DNA of 64,000 nucleotides from Alphaproteobacteria bacterium (GTDB taxonomy: Bacteria; Pseudomonadota; Alphaproteobacteria; CAAGCB01; CAG-977): positions 1-64,000 of the forward strand of contig CAAGEP010000016.1 of the NCBI GenBank assembly GCA_900768875.1, in the 5' to 3' direction. Of this stretch, positions 26,957-36,556 are shown piece after piece. How positions within the stretch are numbered: the stretch's first letter is position 1; the number at the start of each line of letters is the position of its first letter. The translations under genes and the position numbers were made by a program. A model generated the notes under the pieces. That model was not told the DNA's origin. It did no database searches and was given only the letters and a program-made list of their open reading frames with translations.

Positions 26957-28708
26957 ATGGCGTTGAACTTCGTTTACAACAGCAAAAAATCCGTTTTTTC
27001 CCGCATTGCGACGGTTTTGAATTCCTTTTTTTGCATCATCGGCGTCTTTGTGTGCCTGATTGCCGCGTTTTCCCTGTGGCACAGGGAAACTCCGCTTGCG
27101 TTCAAAGAAAACACGGCTTTGCGGCTGACGTTCGACACGGGATTGTCCGAAGACCGCCCGTCCGATTTGGCGAGCGCGCTGACGTTCGGCAATCCGCCGA
27201 CCGTCGCGGACGTTGTTCTGGGACTGCATCGCGCGGCGCAAGATCCGAAAATCACCGCGCTTATCGGATACCTGCCGACGGTCGATTTAAGCTTGGCACA
27301 AATCCAAGAAATCCGCGATGCGATTATCGCGTTCGGCGAAACGGGCAAACGCACCGTCGTTTTCGCGCCGTCGTTCGGGGAAATGGGCGGCGGACTTGGC
27401 GCGTATTATTTGGCAACGGCGTTCAAAGAAATCCGCATGCAGCCGACGGGAGAAATCGGCGTCGCGGGCATTTCGGTCGAATCTCCGTATTTCCGCAAAG
27501 CGTTGGAAAAAATCGGCGTTCATCCGTCGTTCGGCGCGCGCTATGAATACAAGACGGGGGCGGATTCGCTGACAGGCGAAACCATGTCGGCGCCAGAGCG
27601 CGAAAACTTAAAAAGTTTGATTGACGGCTTTTTAACCCAAGCCGCCGCCGATATCGGCAAAGCCCGCATCATCGCCTCCGACAAAACGAAAAAAATTTTA
27701 ACCGACGGACCGTACTTTGCCGAAGAAGCTTTGAAACTGCGGCTGATAGACAAAGTCGAATACCTTGACCGACTGGAAGACGAAGCCCGCGAACAATACG
27801 CGGATCTTGTCGACTTTTTCGATTACGCGTATGCGACGGAACCCCGTCCGTCGGCAAAGGACGACGTATTCGCCCTTGTCCCCGCCGTGGGAACAATCCA
27901 AACGGGCGATTCCGTTTTCGGCGGCGGCGCGTACGCGTCGGTGTTGGGAACGGCGACGTTCAGCGGAAATTTACGGGACGCCGCGGACGACGACACGGTC
28001 AAGGCGATTATCGTGCGTTTGGATTCGCCGGGGGGCGGCTATATCCCGTCGGATACGCTGTGGCGCGAACTGAACTATGTCAAAAGCGTCAAGAACAAGC
28101 CCGTCGTCTGCTCGATTGCAAGCATGGCGGCTTCGGGCGGTTATTTTATGACTTTGGGGTGCGACGCGGTGTTTGCCGAACCGTCGGCGATTACGGGATC
28201 CATCGGCGTTTTCGGCGGAAAACTGGTTTTCAAAGACTTGCTGAGCAAACTGAATATCGCCGTTTCCGGCATCAATATCGGGAAAAACGCGGGACTGACT
28301 TCGCCCGTCAAAGACTTCACCCCCGAACAGCGCAAGTTTTTTGAAAAAAGCCTTGACCGCGTTTATACCGACTTTACGGCAAAAGTCGCCGAACGCCGCG
28401 GCTTTGACGCAAAAAAAATCGACCAAGTCGCGCGCGGACGCGTCTTTACGGGGGCGCAAGCGGCTGAAAACGGATTAATTGACGGCATCGGCGGACTGAC
28501 TCAAGCGATTGAAAAAGCAACGGAGCTCAGCGGGTCGAAGCAGGCTTTGCCACTGGTGGAATATCCGATACAGCCGACGCGTTTTGAAATGCTGTCCGAC
28601 TTTTTAATGTCGGGCAAGCTGAAAACGACGGGCGTCCTGCCTCGGTTCAAATCGTTTTTACAACGCGATTCCCGCGTTTTCTTCAACGGTTTTTCGATTG
28701 AAAAATAA
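26957..28708 (+). CDS. sppA: Signal peptide peptidase SppA, 67K type
   Basis: 583 residues with the long two-domain form. One transmembrane segment (about 24-43) follows a cytoplasmic N-terminus. The catalytic Lys is in YEYKTGADSL and the nucleophile Ser in MAASGGYFM. Digests released signal peptides in the inner membrane. Start ATG at 26957. It is followed by a lipoprotein gene after a 60-nt gap. Confidence 0.93.
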   Translation: MALNFVYNSKKSVFSRIATVLNSFFCIIGVFVCLIAAFSLWHRETPLAFKENTALRLTFDTGLSEDRPSDLASALTFGNPPTVADVVLGLHRAAQDPKITALIGYLPTVDLSLAQIQEIRDAIIAFGETGKRTVVFAPSFGEMGGGLGAYYLATAFKEIRMQPTGEIGVAGISVESPYFRKALEKIGVHPSFGARYEYKTGADSLTGETMSAPERENLKSLIDGFLTQAAADIGKARIIASDKTKKILTDGPYFAEEALKLRLIDKVEYLDRLEDEAREQYADLVDFFDYAYATEPRPSAKDDVFALVPAVGTIQTGDSVFGGGAYASVLGTATFSGNLRDAADDDTVKAIIVRLDSPGGGYIPSDTLWRELNYVKSVKNKPVVCSIASMAASGGYFMTLGCDAVFAEPSAITGSIGVFGGKLVFKDLLSKLNIAVSGINIGKNAGLTSPVKDFTPEQRKFFEKSLDRVYTDFTAKVAERRGFDAKKIDQVARGRVFTGAQAAENGLIDGIGGLTQAIEKATELSGSKQALPLVEYPIQPTRFEMLSDFLMSGKLKTTGVLPRFKSFLQRDSRVFFNGFSIEK

Positions 28709-28771
28709 CGTTTCCTTTTGAAGTTTTTTGCGTTATTCTGGGAAAAACCGTTTATTCAAAAGGGGATTGCC

Positions 28772-29284
28772 ATGAAAATTCTGTCCGCCGTTTTATTGAC
28801 TCTGTTGACCGCCTGCGCCGCAAGCGTTCCCGACGAAAAACCCGTTGAAATCCCCGTTGCCGCGCCCGAAAAACCCGCGAACAAAGCCGACTATATGACC
28901 GCGCAGGAAAATGAAATCCGCGCTTTGGCGGTCAATCCCGCTTTTACGGTAAAACGGCGCAAGAATATTTTGATTGTCACACTGACGGGAAAAGCCGTGT
29001 TTGCTCAAAACAGCTACCGCGTCGAAGCCCCCGCCGCCGAATTTTTGAAAAAACTGGCGGCAGTCGTCGCCGATTATGACAAAACCCGCATCGGCATTTT
29101 CGGCTATACGCGAAACACGGGCAAAGCGTCCACCAATCAGCAGCTGTCGGACCGCCGCGCGGACGCCGTTTCCGCCGTGCTGGAAAACGCCGCCAAAATC
29201 GCGGATATCCGCATCTGGGCGGAAGGGAAAGGCGCCGCCGACGCCAACCGTGTCGAAATCGTTTTGACCCCGACGTTCCGATGA
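28772..29284 (+). CDS. OmpA-like peptidoglycan-associated lipoprotein
   Basis: 170 residues. ATG at 28772 follows AAAAGGGG and opens a lipobox LTAC signal. The C-terminal half looks like a divergent OmpA domain (TRIGIFGYTRNTG, LSDRRADAVSAVL, ANRVEI), which would bind peptidoglycan. A short proline-rich linker follows the lipid anchor. TGA overlaps the next ATG (ATGA), coupling it to the hydrolase lipoprotein. Confidence 0.78.
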   Translation: MKILSAVLLTLLTACAASVPDEKPVEIPVAAPEKPANKADYMTAQENEIRALAVNPAFTVKRRKNILIVTLTGKAVFAQNSYRVEAPAAEFLKKLAAVVADYDKTRIGIFGYTRNTGKASTNQQLSDRRADAVSAVLENAAKIADIRIWAEGKGAADANRVEIVLTPTFR

Positions 29285-30117
29285 AAAACATCCTTTTGGG
29301 CGTATGCCTGCTGCTGTCGGGCTGTTCGACTTTTCTGTTTTACCCGACCAAAGAATACGTTACGGATTTGAGTCTTATCGGGATTCCCGTGCGCGACATC
29401 CACCTTGAAACGCCTGACAACATCCGTTTAAACGCGTGGTTCGTCCCCGCGTTCGACCCGAAAACAAAAACGGAAACGCCCCCCAAAGGAACGATTTTGT
29501 TTCTGCACGGCAACGCGGAAAACATATCGACGCACATCTTGGGCGTATTGTGGCTCAGCTTTGAAGGATACAACATTTTCGCCCTTGATTACCGCGGATT
29601 CGGACAATCGCAGGGCAGCCCGTCGCTGAGCGGCGCGGAAACCGACATTCAAACGGCGCTCGGCTGGCTGATTAAGCATCAAACGGGCGACATCTTTGTT
29701 TTGGGGCAAAGCATCGGCGGCGCGCTGACTTTGTCCGCCATAAACAAAAGCCCCGACAAAGACAAAGTTTCCGCCCTTGTCATCGACAGCGCGTTTTCCG
29801 GCACGCGCAAAATCGCGCGTGAAAAAATCGGCGCGTCAATTCTGTTCTGGGCGTTTCAATACCCGATTTCATGGACGGTCGCGGAAAACGACCCGCTGAA
29901 ACACGCAAAACAGCTGACGGTGCCAAAGCTGTTCATCACGACCGAAACCGACAACGTCGTTCCCGCATCCCATTCTTTGCGTTTGTACGAACAAGCGGCG
30001 GAACCGAAAAAAATCATCATCGTCCCGCACGGGAAACACATCCAAGCCTTTGCCGATCCGACCGCGCGGCTTGCCGTTTTGGATTTTCTGGAACAAAACG
30101 CCAAAGCGCCGAATTAA
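29281..30117 (+). CDS. Alpha/beta-hydrolase lipoprotein (BEM46-like)
   Basis: 278 residues. Lipobox LSGC at residue about 15. LFLHGNAEN is the oxyanion motif, GQSIGG carries the nucleophile and PHGKHIQAF the histidine. Resembles the BEM46-type hydrolases. Substrate unknown. It converges on der with 4 nt overlap. Coupled to the OmpA-like lipoprotein, so both may act on the envelope. Confidence 0.82.
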   Translation: MKNILLGVCLLLSGCSTFLFYPTKEYVTDLSLIGIPVRDIHLETPDNIRLNAWFVPAFDPKTKTETPPKGTILFLHGNAENISTHILGVLWLSFEGYNIFALDYRGFGQSQGSPSLSGAETDIQTALGWLIKHQTGDIFVLGQSIGGALTLSAINKSPDKDKVSALVIDSAFSGTRKIAREKIGASILFWAFQYPISWTVAENDPLKHAKQLTVPKLFITTETDNVVPASHSLRLYEQAAEPKKIIIVPHGKHIQAFADPTARLAVLDFLEQNAKAPN

Positions 30118-31538
30118 CGGCGCTTTGCTTTGTTTTCATAGGGATTGTTCGCCTTGCGCATCACAACGCGGACAGGCACGCCTTCGATTTTCAAATCCGT
30201 CGCCAGCCCTTTAATCAAATAACGCAGATACGATTCGGGCAGCTTTTCGGGATTGCTGGAAAACAGCGCAAAAGTGGGCGGACGCGTTTTCACCTGCGTA
30301 ATGTACTTCAGCGGAATCGGACGTTTCGTCGCGGACAAAGGCGGCGGAGTCACAGCCGTCATCGCGGACAGCCAACGGTTCAGCTTGCCCGTTGAAATGC
30401 GGGTGTTCCACACGTCGTACACGGCAAAAACGGCTTTCATCAAATTGTCCAGCCCTTCGCCCGTACGCGCGGAAAGCGTTGCCGTTTTAATGCCTTTGAC
30501 TTGGGTTAGCGACGTTTCGATACGTTCGTTCAAACGGTTGACCGCGCCTTTTTTGTCCTTGACCGTATCCCATTTGTTGACGGCGACAATCAAAGCGCGC
30601 CCTTCGTCAATCACTTGGCGGGCAATGGTCAGATCCTGCTTGTCCAAAATACCGTCCGCATCCAAAACCAGCACGACGACCTGCGCCAGAAAAGCCGCGC
30701 GTTTCGTATCCGCCGCGGACAGTTTTTCCAAATCGTCGTCCACTTTGGACGTGCGGCGCAGTCCCGCCGTATCCGTCAATCGCAGTTTGCGCCCTTTGTA
30801 CGTCCAGTTAATCGAAATCGCGTCGCGCGTCAGTCCCGCCACGGGTCCCGTCAGCATGCGGTCTTCGCCCAACAAGCGGTTGACCAAAGTCGACTTGCCC
30901 ACGTTCGGACGTCCGACAATCGCAATGTCGATAATGCGGTTTTCGACGTTTTCCTCGGGGACGGTTTCGTCGTTCAAATCGATTTCTTCATCTTTTTTCT
31001 TGCGGCGGGATTTCTTTTCTTTCGGCGTTTCATCGTCTTCGCCTTCCGTTTTCGGCGGCACGATATAGGGCGAAAGCGCTTCAAACAAATCGCCCATGCC
31101 GATACCGTGTTCGGCGGAAATCAAAACGGGTTCGCCAAAGCCCAAAGCGTAAAGCTCCTGCATCGGCTGTTCCCTGCCCTCGGCTTTGTTCGCGACCAAA
31201 ATGACGGGTTTGTTGACGCGGCGCAAAGTCCGTCCCGTTTCCTTGTCCAACGGAGTCACGCCCGCGCGCACATCGACGATGAAAGCAATCGCATCCGCCT
31301 GCGCCAACGCTTTTTCGGTTTGTTTCCACATGGACGCCGCCAGCGCGCCGTTTTGTTCCAGCCCCGCCGTGTCAATCACGGTAAACGGATAGGAATAAAG
31401 CACGGCCTGCCCTTCTCGACGGTCGCGCGTCACCCCCGGACGGTCGTGGACAAGGGCTTTTTTACGCCCCGTCAACCGGTTGAACAATGTTGATTTGCCG
31501 ACATTTGTCCTGCCGACCAGAGCTATCGTCCCCGTCAT
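30114..31538 (-). CDS. der: GTPase Der
   Basis: 474 residues. Essential two-domain GTPase for 50S assembly. G1 motifs GRTNVGKS and GRPNVGKS mark the tandem GTPase domains, and the C-terminal KH-like domain ends RVVMRKANNPYENKAKR. A 35-residue acidic/basic linker (KKSRRKKKDEE) separates the two GTPases. ATG at 31538 overlaps the bamB stop (ATGA). It is the last gene of the yfgM-bamB-der operon, as in many Proteobacteria. Confidence 0.94.
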   Translation of the reverse strand: MTGTIALVGRTNVGKSTLFNRLTGRKKALVHDRPGVTRDRREGQAVLYSYPFTVIDTAGLEQNGALAASMWKQTEKALAQADAIAFIVDVRAGVTPLDKETGRTLRRVNKPVILVANKAEGREQPMQELYALGFGEPVLISAEHGIGMGDLFEALSPYIVPPKTEGEDDETPKEKKSRRKKKDEEIDLNDETVPEENVENRIIDIAIVGRPNVGKSTLVNRLLGEDRMLTGPVAGLTRDAISINWTYKGRKLRLTDTAGLRRTSKVDDDLEKLSAADTKRAAFLAQVVVLVLDADGILDKQDLTIARQVIDEGRALIVAVNKWDTVKDKKGAVNRLNERIETSLTQVKGIKTATLSARTGEGLDNLMKAVFAVYDVWNTRISTGKLNRWLSAMTAVTPPPLSATKRPIPLKYITQVKTRPPTFALFSSNPEKLPESYLRYLIKGLATDLKIEGVPVRVVMRKANNPYENKAKRR

Positions 31539-32839
31539 TTGTACGCCACCAATTTTCCGTTTTGGGTTAAAAAGAATAAAGTTCCGTTCATCACAATCGG
31601 AGCCAGCGATTCGGAATCCCCCAAATCGTCCCATCCGATAATCGTCCCCGTCTGCGGCGCGACGGCAACGACTTTGCCGTCCGAATTCGTCAACAGCAGA
31701 CGGTTTCCCGCCAAAACGGGCCCCGTCCAGAACAAGCGATCTTTTTTCTTGTCGGGATTTTTCCAGCGCGCCAGCTGGTTGACCCATAAAACACGCCCCG
31801 ACGCAACATCCAAAGCAATCAATTCCGCATCCGACGACACGACATACAGCACATCACCCGCAATCCACGGTTGGTTGACACCAGCAATTTCGCGTTCCCA
31901 CAAGACCGCTCCGCTTTTCAAATCTAACGCCGACAACAGTCCGCCGCTGGCAACGACAAACACTTTATCGTCGACAATAACGGGGCGAGCGCGAATATCG
32001 TTGATTTTGGACGACGCATCGTTCATCCGTGTCGCGCCCAAAGTTTCCGTCCACAGCAAACTGCCGTTTTCGGGGCGGAACGCAATGATTTCACCCGATG
32101 CGAAAACCGCAACGCCAATGCCTTTGTCCAAAGCGGGCGACGCTTTTCCCAACAAAGAAACGGATTCCAAAAACGCATAATGCTGCCATAATACGCGGCC
32201 GTCATCCTGCGCCAAAGCGGTCAGTTTGTTGTCCGCCGTCAAAACGAACAGCCGTCCGCCATAAATCGAAGGGGCGGAACGAACGGGAGATTTCAGCTCC
32301 GTTCGCCAAATTTCCTTGCCGTTATAAGCATCGACGGCAACGACTTCTCCCGTTCCCAAAGCCGCAAACAGCAACCCGTTGTCCAATCCCAATCCCGATC
32401 CGACAACGCTTAAACGGCGGGATGATTTGTCGGACAGCATATTTTTTTCCCAAATCGTTTTACCGTTGCTGGCGGCGAAAGCGCGCACCAACCCCGCAGA
32501 GTCAATGGTGTAAACGATTCCCTTCTGTCCGACGGGTTCGGCAATCAAGGTATGTCTTTTGCCGGCTCCGCGCCCGATATCAACGCTCCATGCGCGAATG
32601 ATTTTCGGGGAAAGCGCGGGGTTCTGCATCGCATGATGGGCCATACCGCCCGCCTGCGTCCATTCCTCGACGTTTTCAGGAACAGGCAGCAAAATGCTTT
32701 TTTTCAGTTCGCTGTCGGAAACCGGTGCGCGTCCGTAAGCCAGAACGGAAACCTTTTTCCCCGCCAACGGCGCATCGGCGTCCGACGCGCAAGCCGCCAG
32801 CAGCAGAACCGACCCCCAAATCAATCCGCGAAAAATCAT
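31535..32839 (-). CDS. bamB: Outer-membrane assembly lipoprotein BamB
   Basis: 434 residues. PQQ-like beta-propeller lipoprotein of the BAM complex. Lipobox LLAAC is at residue about 17. Repeats with GxVxAxDxxxGxxxW shape are visible (VDAYNGKEIW, LDLKSGAVLW, LDVASGRVLW). ATG at 32839 overlaps the upstream stop (ATGA). Operon place between a YfgM-like protein and der supports the name. Confidence 0.9.
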   Translation of the reverse strand: MIFRGLIWGSVLLLAACASDADAPLAGKKVSVLAYGRAPVSDSELKKSILLPVPENVEEWTQAGGMAHHAMQNPALSPKIIRAWSVDIGRGAGKRHTLIAEPVGQKGIVYTIDSAGLVRAFAASNGKTIWEKNMLSDKSSRRLSVVGSGLGLDNGLLFAALGTGEVVAVDAYNGKEIWRTELKSPVRSAPSIYGGRLFVLTADNKLTALAQDDGRVLWQHYAFLESVSLLGKASPALDKGIGVAVFASGEIIAFRPENGSLLWTETLGATRMNDASSKINDIRARPVIVDDKVFVVASGGLLSALDLKSGAVLWEREIAGVNQPWIAGDVLYVVSSDAELIALDVASGRVLWVNQLARWKNPDKKKDRLFWTGPVLAGNRLLLTNSDGKVVAVAPQTGTIIGWDDLGDSESLAPIVMNGTLFFLTQNGKLVAYK

Positions 32840-33549
32840 TGCGCCTGTTCCGATTCCGTTTTTTGCTTCAGCAGATTCAGATTTTCGGAAGCGCGCAACT
32901 TTTTGGCTTCGCTCACATTGGCCAAAGCCATAATCTGCTTGAAGCAGCTTTGCGCTTTTTCGGCATCGCCCTGGCGCAAAGCGATTAAAGCCCGCAGTTC
33001 CAAAGCATCCGCCGTCCACGCGTCTTCGCGTTTCAGCACTTCGTCCAAATCGGCGTTCAATCCGTCATAGTCGGGATTGTCACCGTCAACGGCAATGGAA
33101 ACTTTGTTCAGCACGGCCAGACTGCGTAAAGCATCGGGGGCTTTTTTGTCGTTGGCGACAAAGTCCAGACCGTCCAGAGCTCCGTCAACGTTTCCGTCTT
33201 TCAGCAAAGTATCGACGTAATACAGTCCCGCCAAAGAACGGTATCCCGACGTTGACGAATCGCGCAAAGCCTTCAGCTGTTCCGCGCCTTGCAGGATTTT
33301 GCCCGACTGCACGGCGGCCAAAGCGGTCTGCAAAGCCGCGGCATCGGCCTGAGCCCGCTGATTGGCGCGATATCCGGCGTATTCAAAGCCACCCGTTGCG
33401 ACCAGAGCGGCAACAACCGCCGCCGTCAGCCACGGCGCAATTTTCTTCCACATTTTTTTGGCCTGCTCTTCCTTCATTTCCTCCGCGACTTCGCGCAGGA
33501 TTTCGGCTTCAAGCGGATTTTGTTCGTCAGTTTTTTTATCTTTTGCCAC
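32836..33549 (-). CDS. YfgM-like TPR membrane protein
   Basis: 237 residues. Of two in-frame GTG codons the second, at 33549, is preferred since AAGGAG lies 8 nt upstream; the first GTG lies inside that Shine-Dalgarno. The protein has a cytoplasmic charged start, one transmembrane helix (about 43-62: PWLTAAVVAALVATGGFEYA), and a TPR-like helical periplasmic part. YfgM in E. coli is a periplasmic chaperone-associated protein. Operon yfgM-bamB-der is conserved. Confidence 0.85.
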   Translation of the reverse strand: MAKDKKTDEQNPLEAEILREVAEEMKEEQAKKMWKKIAPWLTAAVVAALVATGGFEYAGYRANQRAQADAAALQTALAAVQSGKILQGAEQLKALRDSSTSGYRSLAGLYYVDTLLKDGNVDGALDGLDFVANDKKAPDALRSLAVLNKVSIAVDGDNPDYDGLNADLDEVLKREDAWTADALELRALIALRQGDAEKAQSCFKQIMALANVSEAKKLRASENLNLLKQKTESEQAQ

Positions 33550-33675
33550 GGGAAACACTCCTTAAAACAATTCTTTTGACTCAAAGCTATAATTAAAAGT
33601 CCCTGAAAACAAGTCTTTTAACTCTTTTTTTGAAATTTAGCCCTATGTTATAATCGAAAAAACGGCGGGTGAGAA

Positions 33676-34062
33676 ATGAAATATCTGTTTTTGACATTTT
33701 TTGTTGCGACATTGTCGGGATGCTGGTTTACGAATCCGAACACGCATCTGCCTTGGGAAGTATCACCTTTGGGCATTTGGGGCGCGGGCGAAGCCGTATC
33801 CGTTCTGACAACGGGAAAAGCCATCGAATCCCATATCGCGGGCGCGATTACGGGAAAGGATTGTTCCGTCGAACGGATTTTCACGGGCGAAGGCAAATTC
33901 TGCATGACCCAAATCGAACTGATGCGGATGAATACGCCGTACCGTTCGCTTGAACCCGTTTACTGCTACCGCACTTTGGCCGCGCCGGCCTGTTATGCGG
34001 CTCCCAGTCCCAATCCGTCGGATATTTTAATCGGCGTGTACGAAAAACCCGTTTACCGATGA
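33676..34062 (+). CDS. Lipoprotein of unknown function
   Basis: 128 residues. Signal with lipobox LSGC (residue about 16), then WFTNPNTHLPWEVSPLG and a cysteine-bearing C-terminal half (KDCSVE, KFCMTQ, VYCYRT, PACYAA). ATG follows GGCGGGTGA. A perfect TATAAT -10 lies upstream at about 33647. Not recognised. It lies between convergent partner 34063-34242 and the divergent yfgM-bamB-der operon. Confidence 0.7.
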   Translation: MKYLFLTFFVATLSGCWFTNPNTHLPWEVSPLGIWGAGEAVSVLTTGKAIESHIAGAITGKDCSVERIFTGEGKFCMTQIELMRMNTPYRSLEPVYCYRTLAAPACYAAPSPNPSDILIGVYEKPVYR

Positions 34063-34242
34063 TTACTTCAGTTTGATAAAGCGATAGAGCGACTGTCTGC
34101 GGTCGTTTGCCTGTTTATAATCCTTGGACGGTTCACGCATGGCGATGTATAAAAACGGAACTTCCTCTTGATTCGGACGGACAAGGTCTGTATTTTTCGA
34201 TTTGCGGGAATCCTGTTCCCGTTTGCTGTCTTTGCTGTTCAT
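34063..34242 (-). CDS. Small charged protein
   Basis: 59 residues. It reads MNSKDSKREQDSRKSKNTDL then VRPNQEEVPFLYIAMREPSK and ends SLYRFIKLK. ATG at 34242 is preceded by GGGGTG. The stop abuts the convergent lipoprotein stop (34062/34063). Very basic N-terminus, hydrophobic-aromatic middle. No homolog recognised. Because the frame is short, it could be chance, but the start signal, codon use and exact fit to the intergenic gap argue for a gene. Confidence 0.45.
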   Translation of the reverse strand: MNSKDSKREQDSRKSKNTDLVRPNQEEVPFLYIAMREPSKDYKQANDRRQSLYRFIKLK

Positions 34243-34298
34243 TTTTTCACCCCGTAAAAAGCAACAGCGTTTTAGCGCGGTTCAAAGGCAAATACAAG

Positions 34299-34700
34299 AT
34301 GATAAAAAAATTTATCGACACGATTATCCTGCTGATTTCTTCGGGAGCCGTGTTTCACCGCTGTACGTTTCTCGGCGCGCTGTGTGCGGCTTGGGTTGTA
34401 TTCGGAACGGCCGAAGACGGCAACATGTTCCGCCGTCTGTTCACCGGCGATTTGTATCTGTTTATGGGCGCGTTCGTTGTTTTTTACAGACTGGTTTTCA
34501 AAAAAACGCTGACCGGCAGAGGCGACCCCGATTTGCAGGCGACCGCCGTGTACGCTTTGGGCGATTTTGCACATGCCGTTCTGGCCATGTTTTGCGTTAC
34601 GTTTTTTTTATCGTCTTTTATCGCAGGCGACAAATCCGCAACGACACAGCAAATTCAAACCATCCGAAGAACCAACGCCTTGATGCACCCCCGTTTTTGA
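34299..34700 (+). CDS. Small integral membrane protein
   Basis: 133 residues. ATG at 34299 (MIKKFIDTIILLISSG) is preferred over longer upstream starts, which run antisense to the small gene at 34063-34242. Three or four hydrophobic segments are evident, including VVFYRLVF and AVLAMFCVTFFLSSFIAG. Not recognised. It precedes rlmN by 19 nt and might be cotranscribed with it. Confidence 0.65.
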   Translation: MIKKFIDTIILLISSGAVFHRCTFLGALCAAWVVFGTAEDGNMFRRLFTGDLYLFMGAFVVFYRLVFKKTLTGRGDPDLQATAVYALGDFAHAVLAMFCVTFFLSSFIAGDKSATTQQIQTIRRTNALMHPRF

Positions 34701-34719
34701 TTATGCAAGGAAGACTATT

Positions 34720-35775
34720 ATGAACCTTATCGGCTTGTCCCGCGAAGAATTGCAACAGGAAATCGAATCTTTGGGCGAAAAACCGTTTCGCTCCAAACAG
34801 CTGTGGCATTGGATTTATTGGCAAGGCAAAACGGACTTTGCAGAAATGACCAGCTTGGGCAAGCCTTTGCGTCAAAAGCTGATTGACAACGGCTACTCCC
34901 TGCACCGCCCGCAAGTCGTGCGCGAGCTGACTGCTTCGGATTCGACGCGCAAATGGCTGTTCCGCTTTGACGACGGGCGCGACATCGAAACCGTCTACAT
35001 CCCCGAAGAAGACCGCGGCGCCGTCTGCATTTCGACTCAAGTCGGCTGTCCCAACGGCTGCAAATTCTGTCACACGGGTTCGCAAAAACTGACCCGCAAT
35101 CTGACGGCGGGGGAAATCGTCGCGCAATTCATGGCGGCGCGCGACAGCTACGGCGAATGGCCCAGCCCGTCTTTGGAACCGCGCTATTTGTCGAATATCG
35201 TTGTTATGGGAATGGGCGAGCCGCTTTTGAACTACGAAAACACGAAAAAAGCGCTGAAAATCATTATGGATCCCGAAGGCATCGCCATATCGCGCCGCCG
35301 CATCACGCTGTCAACCAGCGGCGTCGTGCCGATGATTCCCAAGGTCGCCGAAGATTTGGACGTCAAGCTTGCCGTCAGTCTGCACGCGCCGACGAACGAA
35401 ATCCGCGACGCGATTATGCCGATTAACCGCAAATACCCGCTGGAAGAACTGATTCCCGCCTGCAAAAAATTCCAAGAAATCGCGGGAACGCGCCACTACA
35501 TCACCATGGAGTACGTTATGCTGGACGGCATCAACGATTCCGAAGCGGACGCGCGCGAGCTGATGCGCGTGGTCAAAGGGCTGGCAGTCAAATTCAACCT
35601 GATTCCGTTCAACGAATGGAAAGGCTGTCCGTACAAATGTTCGCCGATGCCCCGAATCGTCAAGTTTGCCAAACTGCTGGAAAGCCACAATTACGCCGCG
35701 CCGATTCGCGTTTCCCGCGGACAGGAGATTATGGCGGCGTGCGGTCAGCTGAAATCGGCGAACGCGGCTGTTTAA
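34720..35775 (+). CDS. rlmN: Dual-specificity RNA methyltransferase RlmN
   Basis: 351 residues. Radical-SAM enzyme methylating C2 of A2503 in 23S rRNA and A37 of some tRNAs. The [4Fe-4S] motif is CPNGCKFC; the second catalytic cysteine is in [10 protein letters not shown] at the C-terminus. Family motif [11 protein letters not shown] is present. ATG at 34720. Full length. Confidence 0.95.
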   Translation: MNLIGLSREELQQEIESLGEKPFRSKQLWHWIYWQGKTDFAEMTSLGKPLRQKLIDNGYSLHRPQVVRELTASDSTRKWLFRFDDGRDIETVYIPEEDRGAVCISTQVGCPNGCKFCHTGSQKLTRNLTAGEIVAQFMAARDSYGEWPSPSLEPRYLSNIVVMGMGEPLLNYENTKKALKIIMDPEGIAISRRRITLSTSGVVPMIPKVAEDLDVKLAVSLHAPTNEIRDAIMPINRKYPLEELIPACKKFQEIAGTRHYITMEYVMLDGINDSEADARELMRVVKGLAVKFNLIPFNEWKGCPYKCSPMPRIVKFAKLLESHNYAAPIRVSRGQEIMAACGQLKSANAAV

Positions 35776-35849
35776 AACTCTTTCCTTCCGCCGTCCGACC
35801 TGCTAAAATACTTCGTTGTTTTCCAAAAAGGCGGGAGGCTTCTTTTACC

Positions 35850-36554
35850 GTGACTGCAAAAATCGCTTTAATCGACGACGATCAAAACATTTTGACATCC
35901 GTTTCCATGCTGTTGGAGGAGGAAGGCTTTGACGTTCAAACGTTCAACGACGGCTTGTCGGGGCTGGAGGGCGTTTTGCAGGGTGGTTTTTCGTTGGTCG
36001 TTCTGGATATCAAAATGCCCCGCATGGACGGCATGGAAGTTCTGCGCCGGCTGCGTGAAAAATCCAACATTCCCGTCATTTTTCTGACCAGCAAAGAGGA
36101 TGAAATCGACGAATTGTGCGGTTTGCGCATGGGGGCGGACGATTACATCAAAAAACCGTTCTCGCCCAATTTGCTGATTGCGCGCATCAAGACGCTGATT
36201 CGCCGATCCGAACCGATTGCCGTCGCCGATAACGGCATTCCCATCGGGGATGCGATTATCGAACGCGGCGCGCTGAAACTGAACAAAACGCGTCATTCGT
36301 GCACTTTTCACGACACGCCTTTGGATCTGACGCTGACCGAATTTTTGATTTTGTATTCTTTGGCGGAAAATCCGGGACAGGTCAAAACGCGCGATTTGCT
36401 GATTGACAGTGCTTACGGATCAAACGTCTATATCGACGACCGCACCGTCGACAGCCACATCAAGCGTCTGCGCCGCAAGTTCAAAGAAATCGACCCCGAC
36501 TTTACGGGAATCGAAACCCTGTACGGCGTCGGCTATCGTTTTCGGAACGATTGA
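35850..36554 (+). CDS. chvI: ChvI-type response regulator
   Basis: 234 residues. OmpR-family regulator of envelope/acid stress in alphaproteobacteria. GTG at 35850 is chosen because it begins directly at [10 protein letters not shown]; a longer upstream reading overlaps rlmN. Phospho-acceptor Asp53 lies in [13 protein letters not shown], Lys in DYIKKPFSP, and the winged helix ends with GVGYRF. Overlap structure: the chvG ATG follows after 2 nt. First gene of the PTS-linked operon. Confidence 0.92.
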   Translation: MTAKIALIDDDQNILTSVSMLLEEEGFDVQTFNDGLSGLEGVLQGGFSLVVLDIKMPRMDGMEVLRRLREKSNIPVIFLTSKEDEIDELCGLRMGADDYIKKPFSPNLLIARIKTLIRRSEPIAVADNGIPIGDAIIERGALKLNKTRHSCTFHDTPLDLTLTEFLILYSLAENPGQVKTRDLLIDSAYGSNVYIDDRTVDSHIKRLRRKFKEIDPDFTGIETLYGVGYRFRND

Positions 36555-36556
36555 CG

